Below, in pieces: positions 15,319 through 22,615 of a DNA stretch of 32,047 nucleotides; position 1 is the first letter of the stretch, and every line of letters begins with the position of its first letter. The notes under the pieces are model-generated. The model was given only the letters and a program-made list of their open reading frames with translations, was not told the DNA's origin and did no database searches. The stretch is from an uncultured Flavihumibacter sp. (GTDB taxonomy: Bacteria; Bacteroidota; Bacteroidia; Chitinophagales; Chitinophagaceae): NCBI GenBank assembly GCA_946482545.1, contig CAMLRX010000053.1, positions 1 to 32,047 on the forward strand, written 5' to 3'. Both the position numbers and the translations under genes were made by a program.

Positions 15319-16983
15319 TTACACAAGCATTCTAACGGGTTCTTCCAGCAGGCTCTTCAGTGTTTGCAGGAACGCCGCACCTGTAGCACCATCCACTACA
15401 CGGTGGTCGCAGCTCAGGGTTACCTTCATAACATTCCCTACTTTAATCTGGCCGTCTTTTACAACGGGCACCTGGCTGATCCCGCCTACTGCGAGGATAC
15501 AGGCATCTGGCGGGTTGATGATGGCGGTGAATTCGTCCACACCGAACATGCCAAGGTTAGAGATCGTGAAGGTGGAGCCTTCCCAATCGGCGGGTTGCAG
15601 CTTCTTATCTTTGGCGCGTTTGGCATAATCCTTCACTTCAGCGCCGATCTGGCTGAGGGATTTGGTATCGGCGAAACGAACTACTGGAACGAGTAGCCCT
15701 TCATCCACGGCAACGGCTACGCCTATGTTTACGTGGTGATTGGTGCGGATTTTGTCGCCCAGCCAACTGCTGTTCACAGCAGGATGTTGTTTCAGTGAAA
15801 GCGCCACGGCTTTCAGCACCATATCGTTGAAGGAAATTTTTACGGGAGCGGTTTCATTCATTTTGGCGCGGCTTTCCACGGCTTTGTCCATATCAATGGA
15901 CATCGTAACGTAGAAGTGCGGTGCGGTGAACAGGCTTTCGCTGAGGCGCTTGGCGATTACCTTGCGCATTTGCGAAACAGGCTTCTCGTCGAAGCTTTCC
16001 TGGCCGTATACTGCAGGAGCGGCGGTTGTTTTTGCAGCCGGGGCGGCAGAAGCTTTTTCAGCAGCGGGAACATAGTTGTCAACGTCGGATTTAACAATGC
16101 GGCCATTGTCTCCTGTTCCGGTTACTTTGGTGATATCGATGCCTTTTTCAGCGGCGATCTTTTTGGCGAGTGGGGATGCCTTGATCCTTCCATCGCTGGA
16201 AACATTTTCAGAAGTGGTATCACTTTCCTTATTGGCTTCTTCTTTTTTGCTTTCCACGGAAGAAGCAGGTGTGCCTGCGGCGCCTTTCACGTCTCCTTCT
16301 CCTTTCGCTTCAATGCCACCACCTTTTGCGGCGGCAACTATGGCATCAATATTTGTTTTATCACTTCCGATGATGCAAAGCAGGGCGTTAACGGGAACTT
16401 TGTCGCCTTTTTCAGCGCCGATGTACAGGAGAGTGCCATCTTTGTAACTCTCCAGTTCCATGGTGGCCTTATCGGTTTCCACTTCAGCTAGTAATTCTCC
16501 TTTTTTAACGGAGTCGCCTACTTTTTTATGCCATGCGGCGATCACGCCTTCGGTCATGGTATCGCTGAGGCGGGGCATCAGGATGGCTTCTTCCACAGTG
16601 GCCAGATCCATGCCGGAAGCAGCAGGTTTTTCAGCCTTGGGCGCGTCAGCTTTTTGGGCTTCTTCTTTTGGTGCTTCGGTTTTATTTTCGGCTGCAGTAG
16701 CGGCTTGTCCGCCATTTTGCTTCACGAGATCATCCACATTTTCTCCTGGTTTTCCGAGGATGGCCAGCAATGCGTTCACGTCCACTTTTTCTCCATTCTG
16801 GGCACCCACGTACAGGAGCGTACCGTCCTGGTAGCTTTCCAGTTCCATGGTGGCCTTATCGGTTTCAACTTCAGCCAGTAAATCTCCTTTCTTAACGGTA
16901 TCACCCACTTTTTTGTGCCAGGCGGCTATCACACCTTCGGTCATGGTATCGCTCAGGCGGGGCATGAGTATCACTTCAGCCAT
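15319..16983 (-). CDS. pdhC: Pyruvate dehydrogenase E2, dihydrolipoamide acetyltransferase
   Basis: A 554-residue protein; the ATG at 16983 (MAEVILMPRLSDTM) places the first lipoyl domain at the very N-terminus, whereas an upstream in-frame start would add about 20 uncharacteristic residues. Two lipoyl domains carry DKATMELES with lipoyl lysines at 43 and 172, each followed by Ala/Glu/Lys-rich linkers. A peripheral subunit-binding domain (RIKASPLAKKIAAEKGID to GRIVKSD) spans about 266-300. The catalytic acetyltransferase domain ends with DHRVVDG (His near 527). It forms the core of the pyruvate dehydrogenase complex and passes acetyl groups to CoA. E1 and E3 genes are not adjacent. A 2-oxoglutarate or branched-chain E2 is less likely given the double lipoyl domains and the DTMTEG signature. 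Confidence 0.93.
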   Translation of the reverse strand: MAEVILMPRLSDTMTEGVIAAWHKKVGDTVKKGDLLAEVETDKATMELESYQDGTLLYVGAQNGEKVDVNALLAILGKPGENVDDLVKQNGGQAATAAENKTEAPKEEAQKADAPKAEKPAASGMDLATVEEAILMPRLSDTMTEGVIAAWHKKVGDSVKKGELLAEVETDKATMELESYKDGTLLYIGAEKGDKVPVNALLCIIGSDKTNIDAIVAAAKGGGIEAKGEGDVKGAAGTPASSVESKKEEANKESDTTSENVSSDGRIKASPLAKKIAAEKGIDITKVTGTGDNGRIVKSDVDNYVPAAEKASAAPAAKTTAAPAVYGQESFDEKPVSQMRKVIAKRLSESLFTAPHFYVTMSIDMDKAVESRAKMNETAPVKISFNDMVLKAVALSLKQHPAVNSSWLGDKIRTNHHVNIGVAVAVDEGLLVPVVRFADTKSLSQIGAEVKDYAKRAKDKKLQPADWEGSTFTISNLGMFGVDEFTAIINPPDACILAVGGISQVPVVKDGQIKVGNVMKVTLSCDHRVVDGATGAAFLQTLKSLLEEPVRMLV

Positions 16984-17059
16984 AAAAAGATAATCGTTTT
17001 TAGTTGTTCGATTGCGTGTGTTTCCCGGGTTCCCGGTGCCCATTTGCTCAATGGAAGGC

Positions 17060-17067
17060 CGAAATTA
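17060..17067 (-). promoter_or_regulatory. Possible -7 box for the PDH E2 gene
   Basis: TAATTTCG on the minus strand is a one-mismatch TAnnTTTG box about 76 bp before the E2 ATG. It would give a leader of roughly 70 nt. No convincing -33 element was found. Confidence 0.35.
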
Positions 17068-17110
17068 CAGGAAAAAGGCGAATTATGGTGCAGCGGTTCC
17101 CATAATTGGC

Positions 17111-17171
17111 TCAGCCTTTACCGGAAGCACAGATCATACACTGATAGGATCTTAGCACCAGTAAAGGCTGA
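17111..17171 (-). other. Long-loop inverted repeat between dnaX and PDH E2
   Basis: TCAGCCTTTAC (17111-17121) and GTAAAGGCTGA (17161-17171) are perfect 11-bp complements separated by 39 bp. The 309-bp gap 16984-17292 holds no gene apart from this dyad and the promoter-like box. No T run follows, so a simple terminator is unlikely. It may be an operator or an RNA structure downstream of dnaX. Confidence 0.45.
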
Positions 17172-17292
17172 TGGTCGGAAAGCAATTCCGGAACGAATGT
17201 AGGGAAAGCTTTTGTTAAGAAAATGAAAATGGTTTTTACCTGATTGTTAAACGGTGTTTTTACATTTCTGCAAGCAGTGTTTTCACCGGAAA

Positions 17293-19137
17293 TCAATCCA
17301 CTTCCAGCCGCAGCTTTATCCGCAGGTCATTGATCAGCGGGTATTGTTCGGCCATCTGCATAAATACTTCGCGTGGCGTGAGGGGCCGTTCGAATTTGAG
17401 ACCCAGATCGGCCCTTTGTTCGATTACCACGGTGAACAGCAGTCTGTTGTTGCAGAACTTTTCCTGCAGGTATTCCGCGAGTTCCCGTTTTTCAGCGTCG
17501 ATAAAGCGGGCCATAATATTGTCGCCGGTTACTACTTCGAAGTTTTCGTCGTCCAGTATACGCAGTTCGGATAATTCGAAACTTTGTACGGCCGGGTTTT
17601 TCGCATCCCTCAATTTGTCGGCAAAGCCCTGCCAGTGTTCTTTCAACAGTTCCTGCGTGAGGGGGATGCGTTCTTTTTTCTCGGAAGGACCACTGTTGCG
17701 TGCCGCGATCTCCTGCCGGAGTTTACTCAGTGAGCCGAGTTTCAGTCCTCCGCCATTGGAGGGAGGGGGGGGGACTGTAGCCGGTTGGGCGGAAACGGCT
17801 GTTGTTGCTGCCTGTGCCGGTTGGAAAGCCGTTGGTTGTGCCGGTGCTGGTGGTACGGTGACGGGTGGAATTGCTGTTCCTGCCACAGGTTTGGGTGCAA
17901 CTGAACTTGTTTCCACAATCAGCTTTGCACCAGAAGCCGGTTTTTTCTCCGGAGCGGGTGCCAGTGAAACAGTCCGGAAAGCCAGCGGCCGGTCAGTTAT
18001 TTTTTTTTTATCCGGGCCGGAGCCGCCATCGGTAATTTCTATCGCCTGCTGAAGGTAACAGAGTTTGATGAGGGTAAGTTCTATGTGGAGGCGTTTGTTC
18101 CTGGCGCCGCGGTATTGTATTTCCGCGTCGGAAAGCAGGTTGAGCGCACTCACCAGCAGGGAAGCGCTTACGGCCCCCGCCATGGTTACATAACGGTCTT
18201 TGAAACTTTCCACCACATCCAGCAGGGACGCCACTTTCGGGTCTTTGCACACCAGCAGGTTCCGGATGAATTCGGCCAGCCCGTTCAACACGGTATCGCC
18301 TTCGAAACCTTTCCGGTTGATCTCGTCGAACATCAGGAGCGCGGAAGATACGTCCTGCTTCAGCATGGCGTCCATAAGCCGGAAATAATAATCCGCATCC
18401 AGGATATTGAGGTGCTCCAGGGTATTCGTATAGCTGAGTTCCCCATTGGTGAAACTCACGATCTTATCCATGATGCTCAGGGCATCGCGCATACAGCCTT
18501 CGCTTTTCTGGGCGATCAGTTGCAGGGCGGCCATTTCCGCTTTCACTGTTTCCTTCTCACATATCTCGTTGAGGTGGTCGGCGGTATCCTGGGTGGTGAT
18601 CCTTTTGAAATCGAATATCTGGCAACGGGAAAGGATCGTGGGCAGTATCTTATGCTTTTCCGTGGTGGCCAGGATAAAAATGGCATACGGAGGGGGTTCT
18701 TCCAGGGTTTTCAGGAAGGCATTGAAGGCCGATGAACTGAGCATGTGCACCTCATCGATGATGTATACCTTGTATTCCCCCGCCTGTGGCGCGAAACGTA
18801 CCTGCTCCACCAGCGTACGGATATCGTCCACCGAGTTGTTGGATGCGGCATCCAGTTCATGGATATTCAGCGAAGCCCCATCGTTGAAGGACACGCAGGA
18901 GTGACAGGTATTGCAGGCTTCCCCATCTTCCCCGGGATGCTCACAGTTGATGGTCTTTGCCAGGATACGTGCGCAGGTGGTCTTCCCCACACCCCGCGGA
19001 CCACAAAACAAAAAAGCATGCGCCAGTTGTTTGTTGCGGATCGCGTTCTTTAAGGTGGTGGTAATATGCTGTTGCCCCACAACAGTGCTGAAATTCTGTG
19101 GTCTGTACTTCCGGGCCGAGACGATGAACTTTTCCAT
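17293..19137 (-). CDS. dnaX: DNA polymerase III subunit gamma/tau
   Basis: A 614-residue clamp-loader ATPase. Walker A is GPRGVGKTT at residues 46-54, zinc-binding cysteines are at 65, 75, 78 and 81, Walker B DEVHML is at 128-133, and the SRC motif of AAA+ clamp loaders lies in LPTILSRCQIF near 165-178. Residues about 365-510 form a Pro/Ala-rich linker, and the C-terminal part should be the tau-specific domain contacting polymerase and helicase. A run of ten A residues (18009-18000, codons 377-380) sits at the end of the clamp-loader part. Slippage there would stop translation almost at once in either alternative frame, giving a product of about 380 residues like gamma. The gene stands alone, with GNAT-like and E2 genes beside it. 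Confidence 0.96.
   Translation of the reverse strand: MEKFIVSARKYRPQNFSTVVGQQHITTTLKNAIRNKQLAHAFLFCGPRGVGKTTCARILAKTINCEHPGEDGEACNTCHSCVSFNDGASLNIHELDAASNNSVDDIRTLVEQVRFAPQAGEYKVYIIDEVHMLSSSAFNAFLKTLEEPPPYAIFILATTEKHKILPTILSRCQIFDFKRITTQDTADHLNEICEKETVKAEMAALQLIAQKSEGCMRDALSIMDKIVSFTNGELSYTNTLEHLNILDADYYFRLMDAMLKQDVSSALLMFDEINRKGFEGDTVLNGLAEFIRNLLVCKDPKVASLLDVVESFKDRYVTMAGAVSASLLVSALNLLSDAEIQYRGARNKRLHIELTLIKLCYLQQAIEITDGGSGPDKKKITDRPLAFRTVSLAPAPEKKPASGAKLIVETSSVAPKPVAGTAIPPVTVPPAPAQPTAFQPAQAATTAVSAQPATVPPPPSNGGGLKLGSLSKLRQEIAARNSGPSEKKERIPLTQELLKEHWQGFADKLRDAKNPAVQSFELSELRILDDENFEVVTGDNIMARFIDAEKRELAEYLQEKFCNNRLLFTVVIEQRADLGLKFERPLTPREVFMQMAEQYPLINDLRIKLRLEVD
18000..18009 (-). promoter_or_regulatory. 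A10 slippery run in dnaX (candidate gamma-producing site)
   Basis: The coding strand reads GAT, ten A, TAACTGACC. In frame zero it encodes D-K-K-K-I-T. A one-base backward shift, or one extra A in the mRNA, gives K-K-K-N-N-stop (TGA). Loss of one A gives K-K-K-stop (TAA). Enterobacterial and Thermus dnaX genes use A-rich runs at the same functional position. Confidence 0.75.
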
Positions 19138-19224
19138 TATGGTTGCAAGATAGAGATTTTACTTTTCAGGCAAACAGGTACGGTGTTTAAACGGGGCTCC
19201 GGTAGGTGATTTTCTATTCCCGGA

Positions 19225-20388
19225 TCAGAGGATCGGGTGGCGCTCGAAGGGCTGGGTCCTGTCGAAATTGTACCGGTAGGTAATCAGTTCCCGGGTCCGG
19301 AAGGAGTCTGGCAGGTTCTCTGCAACGTTGATCATTTTCGGGTTGAAATCGCCTATCCACTGCATTTCATATTCCGTATACGGGGTTTCCGGCTGTACCA
19401 CTTTAGCGGTTTCCACAATGATATAAGCGTCTACCCCTTTTGCCTGGTACTCGGGGATAATACCGAATACGATACCCGTTAATTTACGGCAGGGTTTGGT
19501 GGCTTTCACCCAAAGGAACTTCAGCTTCGCGAGCAGGTTGAACTGCCCGTTCAGGTGTTTGAACCATTGGTTCAGATCGGGCAGGTTCACGAACAGCGCG
19601 ATAGGCCTGTCGTTGTGATAGGCGAACCAGATGATGCGCTCGTCCATAACGGGTTTCATGGTTTTGAACATAACGATTACCTGCTCTTTCCGGAGTTCTT
19701 TCATGCCACCATGTCCTGCCCATGCCTTGTTGTATATTTCAGTGAAATCTTCCGCGAATTTTTCCAGTTGGTCCTTGCGGATGTGTTTGGCAGAATAAGT
19801 GGGGTCCGCGGCCACCCGCGCGTGTCTTTTCAGCAGTTTTTCGCTCATGGGTTTTTTAGCGTCCATGCCGAAGCATACCTGGTGAAAGAAAGGTTTGAAC
19901 CCATAATTTTCCACCAGTTCCTGGTAATAGGGCGGGTTAAAGTTCATGCCGTAAAGTGGTTCCTGGAAACCTTTCACTACCAGTCCCCACCAGCGGTCAC
20001 GTTCGCCGAAGTTGATGGGGCCGTCCATGGCGGTCATACCACGTTGGAGCAGCCAGTGTTTTGCCACATCGAACAGCATATCGGCGGCATCCTGGTGCTG
20101 AATGCAATCGAAGAAGCCCATTCCGCCCACCGGACCTTTATCGCCTTTCGACCTGTATTTTTTATTGACAAAAGCCGCGATTCTGCCAATCAGCTTTCCT
20201 TCTCCATCCTTCAATACCCACCGCGCGCATTCTCCTTGCCGGAAAGCCTTGTTCTGCGCGGGATCAAACACCATGCGGATGTCTTTATCAAGCGGCCGTA
20301 TGTAATGAGGGGTATTCCTGTTCACTTCCACCGAAGCTTTAAGAAACAATGCTTCAGTTGCCTTATCCGATACCTGGATCAATTCCAT
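19225..20388 (-). CDS. GNAT-like acetyltransferase, conserved in Bacteroidota, role unknown
   Basis: A 387-residue soluble protein. The N-terminal half has an acetyltransferase-like arrangement: LKDGEGKLIGRIAAFVNKKY, then GPVGGMGFFDCIQHQDAADML, then DGPINFGERDRWWGLVVKGF. The C-terminal half has another GNAT-like region with GIIPEYQAKGVDAYIIVETAK, where a QAKGVD segment replaces the usual acetyl-CoA binding loop. Double-GNAT proteins of this kind are common in Bacteroidota and usually annotated only as acetyltransferase-like. Substrate is unknown. Its ATG is 2 bp from the stop of the AI-2E family gene, so these two are cotranscribed. Confidence 0.7.
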   Translation of the reverse strand: MELIQVSDKATEALFLKASVEVNRNTPHYIRPLDKDIRMVFDPAQNKAFRQGECARWVLKDGEGKLIGRIAAFVNKKYRSKGDKGPVGGMGFFDCIQHQDAADMLFDVAKHWLLQRGMTAMDGPINFGERDRWWGLVVKGFQEPLYGMNFNPPYYQELVENYGFKPFFHQVCFGMDAKKPMSEKLLKRHARVAADPTYSAKHIRKDQLEKFAEDFTEIYNKAWAGHGGMKELRKEQVIVMFKTMKPVMDERIIWFAYHNDRPIALFVNLPDLNQWFKHLNGQFNLLAKLKFLWVKATKPCRKLTGIVFGIIPEYQAKGVDAYIIVETAKVVQPETPYTEYEMQWIGDFNPKMINVAENLPDSFRTRELITYRYNFDRTQPFERHPIL

Positions 20389-20390
20389 GC

Positions 20391-21473
20391 TTATGGCTTT
20401 TTCGTTCCTAAAAAGGGCAAGTTAAACCGAACAGGGCGAATTTTATTCTTTTTTATGACCGGAACATCGGTCTGGTATTCCGCGTAATAGATCTTCAGCA
20501 GGATGATGAAATAGGAGATCAGCAGCGGGCCGAATATCAATCCGGGGATATTAAAATATTTAAGTCCGATGATCACGCCCAGCACGGTAACCACGGGATG
20601 TACATCGGCCATGCGCTTGGCGAGCATGAACCGGATCACATTGTCAAGGCTCCCCAGCGCCGCCGCGCCCCAGATGATGATAAATACGCCCTGCCAGATG
20701 GAGCCGCCTGCTAAAAGGTATATACCTGCTGGCACCCACACTAATCCTGTTCCAACAATGGGGATGATGGACGCAAACCCTGTAATGATGCCCCAGAAAC
20801 CCGCTTCCGGGAGACCCGCTATCAGGTACCCGCCATACCCGCAAAGCCCCTGCGCTACCGCGATGAGCGGAACGCCCACAGCATTGCTGAAGGTTTGCGC
20901 CACCAGTTCCTGCCCGAACAATTCGATCTTTCTCCGCTGAAACGGAAGGTAAAAAACAATGGCCGCCTCCATTCTGTTCACATTGTACAACATGAAATAA
21001 AGAAAGAAGTACATCATGGTGATGGTGCCGAAGATGCCCAGGCTTTCATTGAGTATCGATTGGATGGCCCCGGTAGCGAACCCTTCAATATTGCTGATGT
21101 TCTTTTCTGAAAGCAACTTGAAATTGTATTGCGATTGAATGCGCTGGTCGAATTCTTTTAATGCGCTTACCAGCGCCTCAGGATCACTCACAAATGCGCT
21201 TATTTTATTGTACAGCATCACGCCCAGTAAGCTGATGGGCAGCAGAATGATAAAGAACGAAATTACGATGATGACCACGGCCGCCAATGATTTGTTCCAG
21301 CCTTTTTTCAAAAGCCTGCACATGCTGGGTTTGGCGAGTACATAAAACATGATGGCACCCAGGAAACCGGTGAAGAACTCTATCAGACTGAAAAAAAGAA
21401 ACCCGCCGAAAAGCAGGATGATGGTGAGGAAGAGGTGCTTGTTCATCTTCCGGTCGGATAGCCTTGTCTCCAT
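20391..21473 (-). CDS. AI-2E family transporter (TqsA/PerM-type permease)
   Basis: A 360-residue polytopic inner-membrane protein with about eight hydrophobic segments, the first two at residues 14-45 in two close pairs. A soluble helical stretch (residues about 95-140, EFDQRIQSQYNFKLLSEKN) lies between the second and third pair, typical of this family. The region ASIIPIVGTGLVWVPAGIYLL and the end GLIFGPLLISYFIILLKIYY are characteristic. The family name comes from proposed export of autoinducer-2, but members also act as small-solute or Na+/H+ carriers, so the substrate is open. It is divergent from the YtxH-Holin-X cluster and upstream of the GNAT-like gene. Confidence 0.9.
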   Translation of the reverse strand: METRLSDRKMNKHLFLTIILLFGGFLFFSLIEFFTGFLGAIMFYVLAKPSMCRLLKKGWNKSLAAVVIIVISFFIILLPISLLGVMLYNKISAFVSDPEALVSALKEFDQRIQSQYNFKLLSEKNISNIEGFATGAIQSILNESLGIFGTITMMYFFLYFMLYNVNRMEAAIVFYLPFQRRKIELFGQELVAQTFSNAVGVPLIAVAQGLCGYGGYLIAGLPEAGFWGIITGFASIIPIVGTGLVWVPAGIYLLAGGSIWQGVFIIIWGAAALGSLDNVIRFMLAKRMADVHPVVTVLGVIIGLKYFNIPGLIFGPLLISYFIILLKIYYAEYQTDVPVIKKNKIRPVRFNLPFLGTKKP

Positions 21474-21563
21474 TTGTTATTTTTGTAGTGGAATGGTATT
21501 TGATTAACTTAGGTAGGTTCAAACCTACACTGATTCTTTCACAATTTTAAAAAACATACCAAC

Positions 21564-21773
21564 ATGGCAAGTAATTCGAAACTGCTCGTAGGATTTATTC
21601 TTGGCGCTGCCGCGGGCGCTGCTTTAGGTGTTTTTCTCACCAGCGATAAGGGGAAAGAACTGATTGCTGACCTGAAAGATGCCGCCGGAAAGTTTTCTGA
21701 TGAAGTGAAAGAAACGATCAACAAAGGGAAACAATTCGCTGATGACCTGGAAGGCTCCGCAGAACAGGCCTGA
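21564..21773 (+). CDS. YtxH-domain small membrane protein
   Basis: A 69-residue protein. Residues 7-25 are a glycine/alanine-rich hydrophobic segment (LLVGFILGAAAGAALGVFL), followed by TSDKGKELIADLKDAAGKF and a charged amphipathic helix. This is the YtxH pattern (short membrane anchor plus LTSDKGKE motif). It is the first of three closely spaced plus-strand genes with envelope features. Functions of YtxH proteins are poorly known; a link to general stress is reported for some. Confidence 0.85.
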   Translation: MASNSKLLVGFILGAAAGAALGVFLTSDKGKELIADLKDAAGKFSDEVKETINKGKQFADDLEGSAEQA

Positions 21774-21801
21774 TCTTCTATAATCACTTAAAACATTGCC
21801 T

Positions 21802-22227
21802 ATGGCCAGTGATAAAAAGCCCGGATTTTTTGAAGAAACGGAGGAGATGGTGGAAAAGTATGTTAAGGACAGAATGCTGCTCTTTAAGCTACAGGCTACT
21901 GAAAAAGCCGCCAACCTGGTGGCGTTGATGGTGAGCGGCATCGTGATTGGTATGATCGGCTTTTTCATCCTCATGTTCCTGAGTATCATGGCGGGATATT
22001 ATTTCGCCGAACTTACCGGAAGCCTGTTTTATGGTTTCGGCATTATTACGCTCGTGTACATCGTTTTACTCATTGTACTTGTCGTATTGAGGAAAAAAAT
22101 CCTCCACAATTTCGTGGCCAACACGGTAGTCAGGATCATATTTGACAAACAAACAGACGAAGATGAATCAAATTCCACCCATAACGTCCCCGACCAGGCC
22201 GGACCTGTCACATATCAACAACCTTGA
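21802..22227 (+). CDS. Holin-X-type (phage holin family) membrane protein
   Basis: The ATG at 21802 is chosen over a TTG two codons upstream and gives 141 residues. An acidic N-terminal part (KKPGFFEETEEMVEKYVKDRM) precedes two hydrophobic segments: about residues 40-66 (LVALMVSGIVIGMIGFFILM) and 73-96 (GSLFYGFGIITLVYIVLLIV). A polar tail ends DQAGPVTYQQP. This fits the putative Actinobacterial Holin-X family that is widespread in Bacteroidota and usually not phage-borne. It lies 28 bp after the YtxH gene and overlaps the next gene by 65 bp. Confidence 0.8.
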   Translation: MASDKKPGFFEETEEMVEKYVKDRMLLFKLQATEKAANLVALMVSGIVIGMIGFFILMFLSIMAGYYFAELTGSLFYGFGIITLVYIVLLIVLVVLRKKILHNFVANTVVRIIFDKQTDEDESNSTHNVPDQAGPVTYQQP

Positions 22228-22570
22228 TGACCTCAAGCTGGAACAGAAGCGTGTGCGCCTCCGCGTGAAGTTGCAGGAGAAAGAACTACGTTCCCGGGTG
22301 AAAAAAGTACCTGGCGAACTCGTGGCCTCCATAGCGAAGACCGTGGTACCTGCTTTCCTTGCAGGAAAAGTAGCGGATACTGCGATTGGCGGATTGAGCA
22401 GTGGGGTAAACATGTTGTTCTCTAAAAATAAAAGTGGGGTAGGAGGCGTTGTTACAGGCCTGGCAGGTGGTCTGGCGAAAGGATTTATTCAGCGGGTAGG
22501 TGTTTTCACCGCTTTGCGAATGGCCTCAAAACTTTTTTTCTCCGGTAAAAGAAATAAAAAAGAGAAGTGA
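22163..22570 (+). CDS. Hypothetical protein in the YtxH/Holin-X cluster
   Basis: A 135-residue protein read from the ATG at 22163. A helical, strongly basic/acidic region (LDDLKLEQKRVRLRVKLQEK) covers residues about 23-50, and a glycine/alanine-rich segment with weak hydrophobicity lies near 90-125 (GVGGVVTGLAGGLAKGF). The end is basic (SGKRNKKEK). I do not recognise the family. It overlaps the Holin-X gene by 65 bp in another frame, a large overlap that suggests either coupled translation or a later start. The stop codon lies inside the terminator stem at 22561-22582. The gene is probably real because the cluster order and terminator fit an operon end. Confidence 0.7.
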   Translation: MNQIPPITSPTRPDLSHINNLDDLKLEQKRVRLRVKLQEKELRSRVKKVPGELVASIAKTVVPAFLAGKVADTAIGGLSSGVNMLFSKNKSGVGGVVTGLAGGLAKGFIQRVGVFTALRMASKLFFSGKRNKKEK

Positions 22571-22582
22571 TTGCACTTCTCT
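22561..22582 (+). terminator. Rho-independent terminator of the YtxH cluster
   Basis: A 9-bp perfect stem AGAGAAGTG/CACTTCTCT with a 4-nt loop is followed by TTTTCTT. The stop codon of the preceding gene lies at the end of the left arm. The mirrored A run upstream means it could also stop minus-strand transcription from the L,D-transpeptidase gene. Confidence 0.88.
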
Positions 22583-22615
22583 TTTTCTTATAATTTATAA
22601 TTATTCCTGCTTAAT

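Noticed and set aside
18000..18009. A10 run in dnaX as a sequencing or assembly error
   Set aside because: The frame is intact through the run and the C-terminal tau part remains open to a normal length.
21802..22227. Prophage remnant, because of the holin-like protein
   Set aside because: No other phage genes occur nearby; Holin-X type proteins beside YtxH genes are ordinary chromosomal genes in this phylum.
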